Shown here in pieces: positions 40,870 to 51,926 of a stretch of DNA of 64,000 nt. The position numbers and the translations under genes are program-made. Origin of the DNA: Tetrapisispora phaffii CBS 4417 (taxonomy: Eukaryota; Ascomycota; Saccharomycetes; Saccharomycetales; Saccharomycetaceae); the NCBI RefSeq assembly GCF_000236905.1, contig NC_016523.1, forward strand, positions 62,001 to 126,000. The letters run 5' to 3'. The notes under the pieces are model-generated. The model did not search any database. It was not told where the DNA came from and saw nothing but the letters and a program-made list of their open reading frames with translations. Numbering within the stretch: position 1 is the first letter of the stretch; every line of letters starts with the position of its first letter.

Positions 40870-41574
40870 AATATGCAAATACTACTATCACAATTTTTTG
40901 CCTAGAATATCAGAACACACACATACGCACACACACATACGCACACACACATATATACATTTATACATATACAATATCAAGTAGCATATTTAGTAAATGA
41001 CATAATGGTTATATGATGTGGGAAAGAGACTCAACAGATATGGGATAGGCTCATCTGTAAACCGTCACCCATTGGAATCGTGATACCAAACAAGTACATT
41101 TTATTAGCATTGCCCTTTTTAAGAAGTTGCCACGGTTCTATTTGTCTTATAAGATAACTAACAGTTTTCTATATTTCCAATCCTTTACAGGCTTACTGAT
41201 ATATGAAGATTTGAGGTAGACGGATACGCTTAAGGGGATATAACTAAGTGAAATAATTTGATGTGGCAAAATAAACGAATGAACAAGTGAAATGTATTTA
41301 TACAAGATGAAAATTTGATATTAATATAACTACACATTTATAATTTAATCAGATTGTACATTATCTTAAGTATTATAAGTTATTAATCTAAATATAGGTG
41401 AAGTCGAAGAAAACCTGAGTTTAATTTTAATTACAGAGACAAAGCCTACCAAACAAAAAAAGATAACAACGTTAACATTCTGAGTTCCTAATAATTTATT
41501 TAACCATTGAATATTTGAACAAGACTACCATTATATATTCAAAAAATAGCATCTGAAATAGCAATAGTCAATAG
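40870..41574. other. CDC4-BLM10 intergenic region
   Basis: This 705-bp region begins with a CA/TACG minisatellite (about 40915-40955; unit CACACACATACG) just after CDC4. TGTGGCAAA at 41262-41270 matches the Rpn4 PACE element GGTGGCAAA at 8 of 9 positions, and TTGCCAC lies at 41127-41133. SMC1, which lies here in S. cerevisiae, is absent. Confidence 0.6.
41262..41270 (+). promoter_or_regulatory. PACE-like (Rpn4) site upstream of BLM10
   Basis: TGTGGCAAA differs from the proteasome-associated control element GGTGGCAAA at one position and lies about 305 bp upstream of the BLM10 start at 41575. Rpn4 control of proteasome genes is established; its use here is inferred. Confidence 0.45.
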
Positions 41575-44500
41575 ATGAATTACACTAGTTCCCAGAGTGA
41601 CCTGAAGGTGCCTGTACCTTTAAAAACAAACCGCTTTCGTTTTTGAAGGGGAACAATGGCCCCTCTAGGACTTCTTCTGATATTTGTTTAAATGATCATT
41701 TCAGAAGAGGACTAGATGAGTCATTTGTTGCCTCTGAAATACCAAGACCAAGATCCGCAACTTCAGGTACACCAAAACTGTTTAATTCCATGGATTCAGA
41801 CTCAATATTCCAACAAAGAATCAAATACTACGATTTAGATTTTGACCCTGAGAAAGAAAACCATTTGAAGAATATTTTTGATCCAAAATCTAAGTGGTTT
41901 AGTAGAAATGTAAAACCGTTGATTATGATGGAAGATAATCTCCCTTATACTACAGAAACTCATACAGAAAGAGCGAAATACCTGTGCCATATTTTAGTTA
42001 ATCTTTATATTGCTATTAGTTCACTGGATATACAAGGATTGGTCAATATTTCAAGTAAAGATTTAGCTGAATTCAAGAACGAAGTCGATAGTTTAGAACT
42101 AAATAGTGACTTCTTTTCGTTAAGCTATGCAAATGATGAAATATCACATTTAGATTTAAAAAGACATTTCAATCCTGTTTCAAGTCCTAAATCTCCTGCT
42201 AGTAAACAGACTGTCTTCAGTGATGAAGAGATTGAACAGTCTGAGGCTGAGGGACTCGAATTGATTGATATGAGTTCTTCTGGTAAAATTACTAATTTTT
42301 CAGCTACAATTATTAGCGTCAATCATTGGACAAACGAGCTAAGAAACTGTTTGAAATTCAACATACCTCTTTCTTTACGAAAAAAATTAGTAATAGTATT
42401 TTATCAATTATCATTAGTCCAAGGTCAGAAGATATCACGTCATATTTATATCGAAATGTTTGAATTTTTATCTGATAGAAACAACGATGGTACTGATTTT
42501 ACAGAGCTTCTATATGAAGATGGTTTACGACTAGATCACATTCGTCTATATAATTTCTTGTTTGAATTTTTACCAACACCGGATTCAGACTACGTCAAAA
42601 GAGATTTATCTTCAAAGGAGGACTTAAACCTTTTTAAGCTGCTGCTGAGGTTAGCAGATGATGCAAAAATATTTTTTGATGAAACAAATTTAACACTAAT
42701 GAAAGACAGCATGGACAAAATTATATCGAGCCTAGCACCATCAACTATGTCAATAATCCTGCCATTATTAACATCAAGTGTTCCATTTCATTATAATGAA
42801 ATGCATAAGATAACTGATTATTCATCTTTTATGTACAGTATTTGGAACACATCTAGTCCAAATGTAGCCATAGACACGCATTTATACGACTTTATCGGAA
42901 ATTTAGCCGAATATTCGTATTGGAATTATGTCAAAAATACTGACATTAAAAAGTATATCGAATTTGATAGATTTGGTATTTTTAATGAATCACAGTTAGA
43001 TTTTATGTTTAACAGAATACAAGGACATTTAAAAAACGATTTTCAAATACATTCACAAAGCAGGACGATTAGGCCATTGATTTATGCCATTAATGGATCG
43101 TCTAATGAGTTATATTTTGAAAAATTGGAAAAGCTATCTAAGTCATTAGTTACATATGTGCATCCTTCTAATAATGGACATTGGACAAAATTGATTGCAA
43201 AATTCGTACAATGTTTTATCAAATTCTATCACAAAAGATATACTGATGAAGAAAAGGTAAGAAAAAATGGGATATCAAATAAAGCTATGTTAAACGAAGA
43301 TACTCATGAGGAACTAGTAAGAATTTTTACACATTTACTAAATATTGGATCTCAAAATAAGAACGAAGATGTTTCAAACTATTACATATCAAGCTATACA
43401 TATCTTCTGGATTTAAATCCACCTAACTCAAACTTAATTTATGACCACATTATATTGGAGTTATATGACGCATTTAGTGGTGAATACATCAATTCGAAAC
43501 AGAGAATTATTACATCTATCAAGAAATACTCAAATATCATGAGATTTATGGTTATGGAGAAACTGTATCGTGTTCACATAACTAACATTTTTGTGACGCT
43601 TATTAGCAAATTGGATTATAATGATCTACAATTATCCAATTGTTTAATTAAGGGAATTATCGGAACGGCAACCTTTATCCCACTTGAAGTACCATCTTCT
43701 GAGGATGGTCACTATACTTTTGAATCATATACATTACCATTTATTCAACAACATTATGAACATTTAAAATTCAATGCTGACAAACTTTTTTATTATGAAG
43801 CAGAATTCTTAGACATGGCATATAAGGGTTCTTCCACTATCATTCAAAATAGCCTACAACAATATATTGAAAAAATCTTCCAATTTTTCACAATTGATAT
43901 TGAAGATACTCTTATAATGAAAATGTGCAATACTACTATGATTATCATAGAATCCATGAGTGATGACATGTTTGAATACTTTTCCAAAGTCTTTCAAAAG
44001 TCTTTCTGGAGTATTGATGATTTTGGAGAAAAATCTCCTAATAACGAATTATTAACTATACAGTTAGCAGCTCTTGTAAAGAGAGATCATTCATTAAGCA
44101 AAAAATTGTACTCACAACTTTCATATAATATTAAAGAGCAAATCCAAAGAGGTGCAGGTTCAGTAAGAAGTGCCTCTGAAATTCAACAGAGGGATTTTAA
44201 ATTGGTTTTGTATTTAACTGCTCTAAATGATATTCTAAGACAAAGCCACTCAGCCATTCTCGATTTTCATGAAGAACTTCTTGATTTTCTCAAAGAATTG
44301 TACAAAGCCATTACGAATCCTCCAGTTGCTGTTATTACATCAATATTAATTCATAGTATCTTAACATCTTTGACTATAACTGAGATCATAGATTTTAGAC
44401 AATTTTCTGAATTTAAAAATATTTCTTATGAAGAAAAATGGGGTGCTTACCAATTTAACAATAATAAATTCCTAAAAGATAATTTGAATTTCAAATGGCA

Positions 44501-47500
44501 CATACCAAGTGATAAGGAGGTGTCAGTGGCAATTGACTTCTTTGATAAAATATTTGACTTCTGTAAGTCCCAAGTTGAGATTATCATTACTTCCGATAGA
44601 GTTGATTCTAAAAGTAGTGATATTTTCCAAAAATATTTATTAGTCACAATTCATGCTATCTCTGGTATTAGCATATTGTTTGATCCAGATTTTAATAGGA
44701 ATAAATCAAAACCCGCCGATGAATTAACCTATAAGGAGAAATTATTACTTGTTAAAAATCTTAATGAAAATAATCTTGACGGAAATGAACTAGATATAGA
44801 TGTCGAAGCTATTTCCTCAAACAAAGGTGAAGATTATTTTGAAATTCATTCTGGTGATGAGAGTTCAGGTATAGTAGAAGTGACGGAAAACTTAGATCAA
44901 TTAATAATGGAAGACAATACCAATGTATCCGAACCTCCTACTACTTTCGGTACACCAGTTATTGGTGCTAGCAACAATTTACCTATGTCTTCATTGAGTT
45001 CAAGTATCTCCTTCAGAGATGTAGATATTTATTCATTCAACTATTTTTTTGGGAATACTATTGAGGAAAAGTTTAGCAACAAATTGTACTTTCACATTCA
45101 CAATACTAGAGACAAGGTAGGAAAATATTTTCACAAACTGTATTTATTTTTAACAGATAACTTTGAAAATTACACAACATTATTTCAGACATTACTGCAT
45201 GGTATGAAAGTTTGGATTACTGACGTTGGAAAAGAAACCGTGTTTAATGAAGATCCAAGTGCGCTGTTAGATTGGTCTTTTAATACTAATATACAAAGCA
45301 TTTCACATCGTGAGCTACCATACACTAGGACATGTATTGCTTTAGAAATTGATCAATTTCATAAAAATAGAGTTCTTTCAAGATCAACAAATAGAAGACC
45401 TTCAAAAGTTGAGTCAAAATTATTAAAAGATATCTTTTTACTCTCCATATCTGTTTATCCTGACATTTACAAACCAGCACAGTCCGCTCTAGCACATTGT
45501 ACTAAACAAATAATTGGATCTTATTCATTTATTATCAATACTGCGCTAGAATCTCTAAAGTTATCAATAACTGAAAATGATTATATGAAAACGGAAGTGA
45601 TACTTAAGACTTTGATGATTAAGAAGATCCATTACAAACTTATGACTGATTATAAAAATATTGAAGTGTGTGTAATGACTTTACTTGAATGTTGTAAAAT
45701 TGAAAAACTCGACATTGCAATGTATGGGAATAAGATTTTAACAGATGTTGTAAATAATCTGAAAATACCATCCAGTGTATGCATATATGATGAACATGCA
45801 ATAAGTTGCCTGGCCCCACCAGATAACTCAATTCAACTGCAAATTGATACTGTGAAGAAAGCAAAAAATAAAAAGAGAGAGCTATATATATCTCTTCTTA
45901 CAAAACTTCAGAATCAGCTTATCGAGTTATTAAGACAGACTCCTGATAGTGATTGGAAGCGTATTTCTTTTATAATCAAATTTGTGACCTCCTTACAGTC
46001 TAATCTTCAAGTATCAAATAATAAAGAATTCCTTCTCATTTTATTCGAGAAAACGAAGTCCACAAATCCGCATATAATGCAACTAAGTATTAAATCTATC
46101 CTAAGAGTAATTAACAAGATATTCTCATTATCTGATTACGATTACAACATTTCCAAAGCTTCGGAGAGTACTTTTGATCCACATTTCTTTGAGAGGGTTG
46201 CTACTATTTCTGATGAATTTAACGATAACTTTAGAAATGAAATGAATAATTTTGATAAGCCAAGTTACTTTATTGATTCAAAAATGTATAATGGATGGAT
46301 ATGCTGGGGCAATGAGATGAGAGTTATGAAGCAAGGTACAATTGATCTCAAATTAAATGAATATGATTTCTCTATTTTGAGAACCTTTTCTGAATTGATG
46401 GATGTCGAATGGTTTAAACAATTAGTTATTCATTTCATACAAGAAAATGAGGCCAAAAATGTCATCTCAAGTGCTCATGTTTCCTTATTTTATCTCGTGA
46501 TCTACTGTTGCACAAAATTAAACTCTAAAATAGAATTAGATGAAATATTAAAAATATGTGAGGATAATTATAAGCCTACTGATAAGGCAAGTATGGTATT
46601 GTCTTTAGAAATATTCTCTTCCTTGATATATGGTAGTAAATATTTTGATGAAGAAACGAATAAAAAATGTGAAGGATTCATTGAAACATTTATCAAAGAT
46701 TGTCTAGAGAATGACTTAAATTCTGATGCCTTTAGTATATGGAGTACAGTTTGCTGGTGGTTACCTACGGTTTCTGATATAAGAAGAACTCCTGCTTTTT
46801 ATAAAATCTTTTCTGACATTACCATCCTTAGAGAAGTCAACTCTGAAAGAATGACAGAGCAAACTCACAGGATTATTATGTACAAAAATATATTAACTAG
46901 TTTAGATTTTCGCTGCCCAAGTTTTAAAAAAGTTTTTGATTCTATGGTATTCGATCATCCTTATGATAACGTTCGTCAATCGATTGCAAAGCTATTGTCT
47001 ACAATGATACAAAATTCTAGTAATTTATCTTTAAAGTCTACAGATGAACTCATTAAAAAAACAAATAACATTGATAGTAACGAAGAGATTGGGATTCCCA
47101 TCAGGAAGATGCCTGAATTTATGGATAAATTCATAAGGAATCAATTCAAGGAAATTACGAAAGAACAACAAAATATTACTAATCTAACTCCACAACTTTT
47201 ATTGAAGAGCAGATTTTATTACTTGACTTCTACTATGGTTTATTTACTTAGAGAAATATTAAGGGGTCCAAATAAAATCTTATTTGTACCTTATCTGATG
47301 AATGGCATTCTTCCGTTCCTAATTGAAATGATGAGACATAAAGATATGTGTAAACTAGCAAATATTAATCCAACGTTCCTATTTATCGGAATTGCATATC
47401 TACCTATCACAAACAAAAGTGTATTATCAGACATGATTGATATTCTATGTAGTAACAGGCTAATGCTTGATACATCGCTTCAAATACAATTGAAATTGAA

Positions 47501-48053
47501 ATTGATCGAGCATTTTTACTCTTCCAATTTATTAAATTTTGGTAACGATAAGAAAAACCTTAATATTATATTGAATTATATTGCCAATGACTGTTTATTT
47601 AATGAAAAATTTGTTGAAGTTAGAATCGAAGCTTCTAAAGTCCTATCCGATATTATTCATAACTTAAGCCCTGATGATACAGTATTTCAGAATTTGATTA
47701 ACAAATTCGATGCTATTTTAATCGATTATAACAAGGACTTTAGAGGTAAAAAGGTTAAAGAACGTAAAGAAATTTCCCAAAAGGATATAAGATTACATGG
47801 CAGCATTTTAGGTATCGGATCTTTTATATCGGCGTTCCCATATGCATTCCCTCTACCTAAATGGATCCCAGAACAATTGAGTTTATTATCATATTGGGCT
47901 AGAGTAACTGGATCTTCAGGAACTTCTGCAAAAGATATTATCGGTGATTTCAAAAAACTCAGAACAGATACTTGGGAGTTTGATAGAGCATCCTTTACAA
48001 ATGAACAATTAGAAGATTTGGAAGGTGTTCTATGGAGGAGCTATTATGCATAA
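41575..48053 (+). CDS. BLM10: Proteasome activator Blm10 (PA200), with a -1 frame break at codon ~17
   Basis: Blm10 is a HEAT-repeat ring that caps the 20S proteasome. The main frame ends at 48053 with the C-terminal SYYA that docks into the proteasome pocket. It aligns with S. cerevisiae Blm10 (2143 aa) throughout, for example AKYLCHILVNLYIAISSLD and IKRGAGSVRS-like QIQRGAGSVRS. It has no ATG before 41790 (MDSDS), yet upstream residues NKPLSFLK and PRSAT...KLFN match conserved sequence. The ATG at 41575 opens another frame reading ...LKVPVPLK, which aligns directly with S. cerevisiae IKSPIPIT, and NKPLSFLK continues against NKTLSQLK. The break is at or near T TTA AAA (41619-41625) and needs a -1 step or one added A, giving 2159 residues. 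Unlike CDC4 the flanking alignment leaves almost no slack. Confidence 0.92.
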
Positions 48054-48888
48054 ATCTGCACATCACCATATAAATAAGTATATATATATATCAGTTCACA
48101 ATTGTAGTTACAAGAGTATGGATTCCACAACATCAAATAAATTTCTTAATAAGTTTTTTTTTAATTGTATCTCCTTCATCAAAATAAAATAACCAAATGC
48201 TAAAAACAGTTATTAAAAAATATACCTTCCATTGCTTCAACTAGAATCGATATTACAATGACTTCTGATACCAACTATGTAGTAATGTCGCAATGATTAT
48301 CAAACCTCATTGCTCCATTTTATCACTTACAAAGGCAACAACTTCAGAACAATGCGTGTACCACGTGTGTTGTTGCTATCGATCGTACTTGATCATCAAG
48401 TTATTTGTATGTGGTGCTAGGATGTGCCCATATTAAAAATGATTCCAGATGAATAGTTGTTGCACCAAAATCTATCGTCCACTTAACCAAACGAACTTAT
48501 CTTAACTAAAAATGTTCAAGGAAGGTGAATATATTAACATTATATAAGATAGGTTGTTAATTTATATGATCTTTTTATTTTATTATTTTTTTAACTCTTT
48601 TTTTATAGCTTTTATTTCAAAGTGAATAGTTACTTGCATTACAATTATCTTTTTGCATCCTTTTTTTCCCCCAACTTTCAATATATATATATAAACTGTA
48701 AATATATTCTGAAGTTGTACCGATTATATTTCAAGACTAGTCTCAAAAGCTTATAATTATTGACAAATTATTTGGCTCTTTATTGTTGCAATTATATTTA
48801 GAGTTCAGTTACGAAATTGTTAAATATTTGTGATTTAACTTATCATCAAATTATAATATAAAAACCATACGACTTTTATATTTTGAAG
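48054..48888. other. BLM10-VTC intergenic region
   Basis: An 835-bp AT-rich region. It contains the CACGTG listed separately; no gene or RNA was recognised. SEC4 and YFL006W, expected here in the S. cerevisiae order, are absent. Confidence 0.55.
48362..48367. promoter_or_regulatory. CACGTG (Pho4-type) site upstream of VTC gene
   Basis: CACGTG with flanks CCACGTGT lies 520 bp upstream of the VTC ATG. VTC genes are Pho4 targets in S. cerevisiae, and the absence of a 5' T on either strand favours Pho4 over Cbf1 (known flank preference). Function is inferred. Confidence 0.45.
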
Positions 48889-51582
48889 ATGTTGTTTGGT
48901 ATGAAATTGGCCACGGGCATTTACGAACCCTGGAAAGAATATTATCTTGATTATGATAAGTTGAAGGAGCTCTTGAAGGAATCAGAATTTTCTAATACAA
49001 CTGATAAACATAATAGCAACACATTTTCTGGGAATTCAAAGTTAGTCTGGTCAGATGACGATGAATCAAGGTTCGTTGAACTTTTGGATGGAGAATTAGA
49101 GAAAGTTTACTCTTTTCAAGCTGAAAAGTATAATATTTTACTAGACAGATTGAATCGATTAGAAGATAAGTTGTCGGATAGCTTAGCAAAATCTGCAAAA
49201 GATTCATCAATTAATTTCGAAGAATTTAAGAATAATTTAGAGATTATATTATTAGAGGCAAATGGACTTGATAATTTTACAAGATTGAACTATACAGGAT
49301 TTATCAAGATAGTCAAAAAACATGATAAACTGCATCCACAATTTGCTTCTGTAAAATCGTTGTTGGAGGTCAGATTGAAAAAATTACCGTTGCATTCAGA
49401 GGAATACTCCCCCTTGTTATATCAGATTTCTTATTTGTATAACATTATTAGAAATTCCACTACTAATAACATGATATCTAATAGTATCTCTTTGAATTCT
49501 CTTTCAAAGTCTGTGATCAACGAAAATAATATTAGCAATTCCTTTGTTGACGAAGAAAGTTTTGTTTTCAAATCGTTAAAATTCTGGATCCACAAAGATA
49601 ATTTAATGGAAGTTAAAACAAGGATATTAAGACATCTACCTGTCCTTTTATATGCTGCAGCTCCAACAGAAAACGATGACATGACACATTCTATGGAGAA
49701 TGATGTTATATTAAGCGATAATATCATGAACACATCATCTACTAAAAGTGACTCGACAACAAACTTAGATAATAAAATTTTTGCAAACAGAGGTAGCGGT
49801 ACAGATCGTGAAGGCAGTAAGAGATATGGCTATGATCCTGTCATTAATACCTTATATTTTGACAACGAAAATTTCGAATTGTATCATGATAAATTAGTAA
49901 GAACAAAAGATGCCCCAACACTGAGATTAAGATGGGTTGGTCACCTTTATGAAAACCCTGATATATTTTTGGAAAAGAGAATTGTCTCTACTTCGAAACC
50001 TGTCAGTGCCGGAGATGAAAATAGTAATTTAAATGAAATGATCGATTTTAAAGAGTTAAGAATCAAATTAAAGGAAAAGTATATCAATGATTTCATATTC
50101 AATGAAGGATTAAAATATAAAGAACAGACTTTGAAAAACTTAGAAAAGATAAGAGCCAATCCTGAACTGTTTTCTGAAAATAAAAAAAACATCGATACTT
50201 TGCAAAAGTTTATTGTCGAGAATGATTTACAACCTGTACTAAGAACTAGATACACCCGAACTGCATTTCAAATACCTGGTGATGATAGAGTCAGAGTAAC
50301 CATTGATTCTGACATATTATATATTAGGGAGGATTCATTTGATAAATCAAGGCCAATTAGAGATTCTGATAGTTGGCATAGATTTGATATTGACGCAAAT
50401 GTTGCGAACCCAATGAGATTTTTAAGAAAAGGTGAATATACTGATTTTCCTTTTGCAGTTATGGAAATTAAAATCAGAAGTGATAATTTTAAGAATTTAA
50501 GACAAACTCCAACTATGTCATCGTCCATGGTGTCAGGTAAAGGCAGTAAGAAACATTATAAATGGATTCATGAATTAACAAATTCTCATTTAGTAAAGGA
50601 AGTTCCTAAGTTTTCTAAATACAGCCAAGGTGTTGCGTCGCTCTTTGGAGATGATGATAAATTAGATATTTTACCATTTTGGTTACCTTCATTAGAAAAT
50701 GATATTAAGAAGGATCCAAAAGAGGCCTATGAAGAAGAGATCATGAGAGAAGAAAAACAAAAGAAAATTCAAAAGAAATTAGATGAAATGCGTAAAGCGA
50801 CAAATATGCATAATAAAGGTACTAATAAGAATGAAGATATTCAAGATACTGCTGCTCAGACTGCTCCCCAGAGCGCAATATCTAGTGGTCGAAATAATGA
50901 GGCAGATTTAGTTGGAAACGAATCATCAGATGAAGAGGATGACGAACAAAACATTAGGAGAGGTACGAAGTCCAAAAAATATAAAAATAGGAATAAGAAG
51001 GATTTAAATTTTTTGCAAGTATTATCTGGAAGAGATGCCAAACTCAATGGTTTTGATTCAGAAGATGAAGAAATCGAATTACCACCTGGTGTGATTAAAC
51101 CAACTTCTCTTATTAAAAATGCAGGGCCCATTAAAGTTGAAGCAAAGGTTTGGCTAGCTAATGAGAGAACATTTAATAGATGGCTAAAGGTAACAACTCT
51201 GTTTAGTATCTTAACGTTTTCCATATATAACTCTGTTAAAAAAGCGGACTATCCTCATGTAGCAGACACATTAGCATATCTATATTTTGGTCTAACTCTT
51301 TTTTGTGGTGTATGGTCATATATTATCTATATTAAACGTTTGAATGTCATTAAGGAGAGAAGTGGAGATCATTTGGATGCACCATTGGGTCCTATTTTGG
51401 TTGCTGTGTTTTTATCACTTACTTTGATTGTTAATTTTGTATTATCGTTTAGAGCACAAGCAAGAAGACAATTGATAGATGATTCTTTGAGAGTTACAAC
51501 TAATAGTATCAATAATAATTCATGGAAATTGCAAATAATCCAGAATTTTATATTCAGAGTTGTGGGAACAGCAGCCAGTTAG
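48889..51582 (+). CDS. VTC2: Vacuolar transporter chaperone subunit Vtc2/Vtc3
   Basis: Encodes 897 residues from the ATG at 48889 (MLFGMKLATGIYEPWKEYY), the conserved VTC start. It is pro-orthologous to S. cerevisiae Vtc2 (828) and Vtc3 (835), accessory subunits of the vacuolar polyphosphate polymerase complex with Vtc4 and Vtc1. The N-terminal SPX domain (about 1-170) has the inositol-pyrophosphate-binding lysine cluster KIVKKHDKLHP. The central VTC tunnel domain includes TLRLRWVGHLYENPDIFLEKR, RTRYTRTAFQIPGDDRVRVT and ANPMRFLRKGEY. An acidic/basic linker follows. The C-terminal DUF202 domain has three membrane segments (WLKVTTLFSILTFSIYNSV onward). I cannot tell Vtc2 from Vtc3 by sequence; synteny with MSH4 suggests VTC2, and with ULP1 VTC3. 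Confidence 0.93.
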   Translation: MLFGMKLATGIYEPWKEYYLDYDKLKELLKESEFSNTTDKHNSNTFSGNSKLVWSDDDESRFVELLDGELEKVYSFQAEKYNILLDRLNRLEDKLSDSLAKSAKDSSINFEEFKNNLEIILLEANGLDNFTRLNYTGFIKIVKKHDKLHPQFASVKSLLEVRLKKLPLHSEEYSPLLYQISYLYNIIRNSTTNNMISNSISLNSLSKSVINENNISNSFVDEESFVFKSLKFWIHKDNLMEVKTRILRHLPVLLYAAAPTENDDMTHSMENDVILSDNIMNTSSTKSDSTTNLDNKIFANRGSGTDREGSKRYGYDPVINTLYFDNENFELYHDKLVRTKDAPTLRLRWVGHLYENPDIFLEKRIVSTSKPVSAGDENSNLNEMIDFKELRIKLKEKYINDFIFNEGLKYKEQTLKNLEKIRANPELFSENKKNIDTLQKFIVENDLQPVLRTRYTRTAFQIPGDDRVRVTIDSDILYIREDSFDKSRPIRDSDSWHRFDIDANVANPMRFLRKGEYTDFPFAVMEIKIRSDNFKNLRQTPTMSSSMVSGKGSKKHYKWIHELTNSHLVKEVPKFSKYSQGVASLFGDDDKLDILPFWLPSLENDIKKDPKEAYEEEIMREEKQKKIQKKLDEMRKATNMHNKGTNKNEDIQDTAAQTAPQSAISSGRNNEADLVGNESSDEEDDEQNIRRGTKSKKYKNRNKKDLNFLQVLSGRDAKLNGFDSEDEEIELPPGVIKPTSLIKNAGPIKVEAKVWLANERTFNRWLKVTTLFSILTFSIYNSVKKADYPHVADTLAYLYFGLTLFCGVWSYIIYIKRLNVIKERSGDHLDAPLGPILVAVFLSLTLIVNFVLSFRAQARRQLIDDSLRVTTNSINNNSWKLQIIQNFIFRVVGTAAS

Positions 51583-51821
51583 GACATTTCAAAATTGTAT
51601 GTAATTTTGTGTGCATGTTATATATTCTAAAAGTAAGTTGTATATAAATCTTTTATGTTTAACAAGTGCTATCTTGGCAAGTCTGTAAAGGCATAATGAA
51701 AATACATGCCTTGTTAATCTTGACATGCGTTATGACATGATAGCGACTACGTCATCCGCGGAAAAAACCTTAAAACTAAAATATTATAAAGGAAATACTA
51801 GAAAGTGATAAATTATTTACT

Positions 51822-51926
51822 ATGAGTAACTATTTGAACAGTGCAAAGAACAAGCAATCCGAGATAAAATATCACTGGATGTTGGATAATGAACAAGCAC
51901 AATCATATGATACAAGATCAATCTAG
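51822..51926 (+). other. Overlapping upstream ORF at the ULP1 start
   Basis: A 34-codon frame starts at the ATG at 51822 and stops at 51926, overlapping the ULP1 ATG (51889) in another frame. The interval 51583-51888 between VTC and ULP1 is only 306 bp, so this ATG probably lies in the ULP1 leader. Overlapping uORFs usually lower translation of the main frame. It is also possible that it is part of a displaced ULP1 N-terminus, but I see no homology. Confidence 0.35.
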
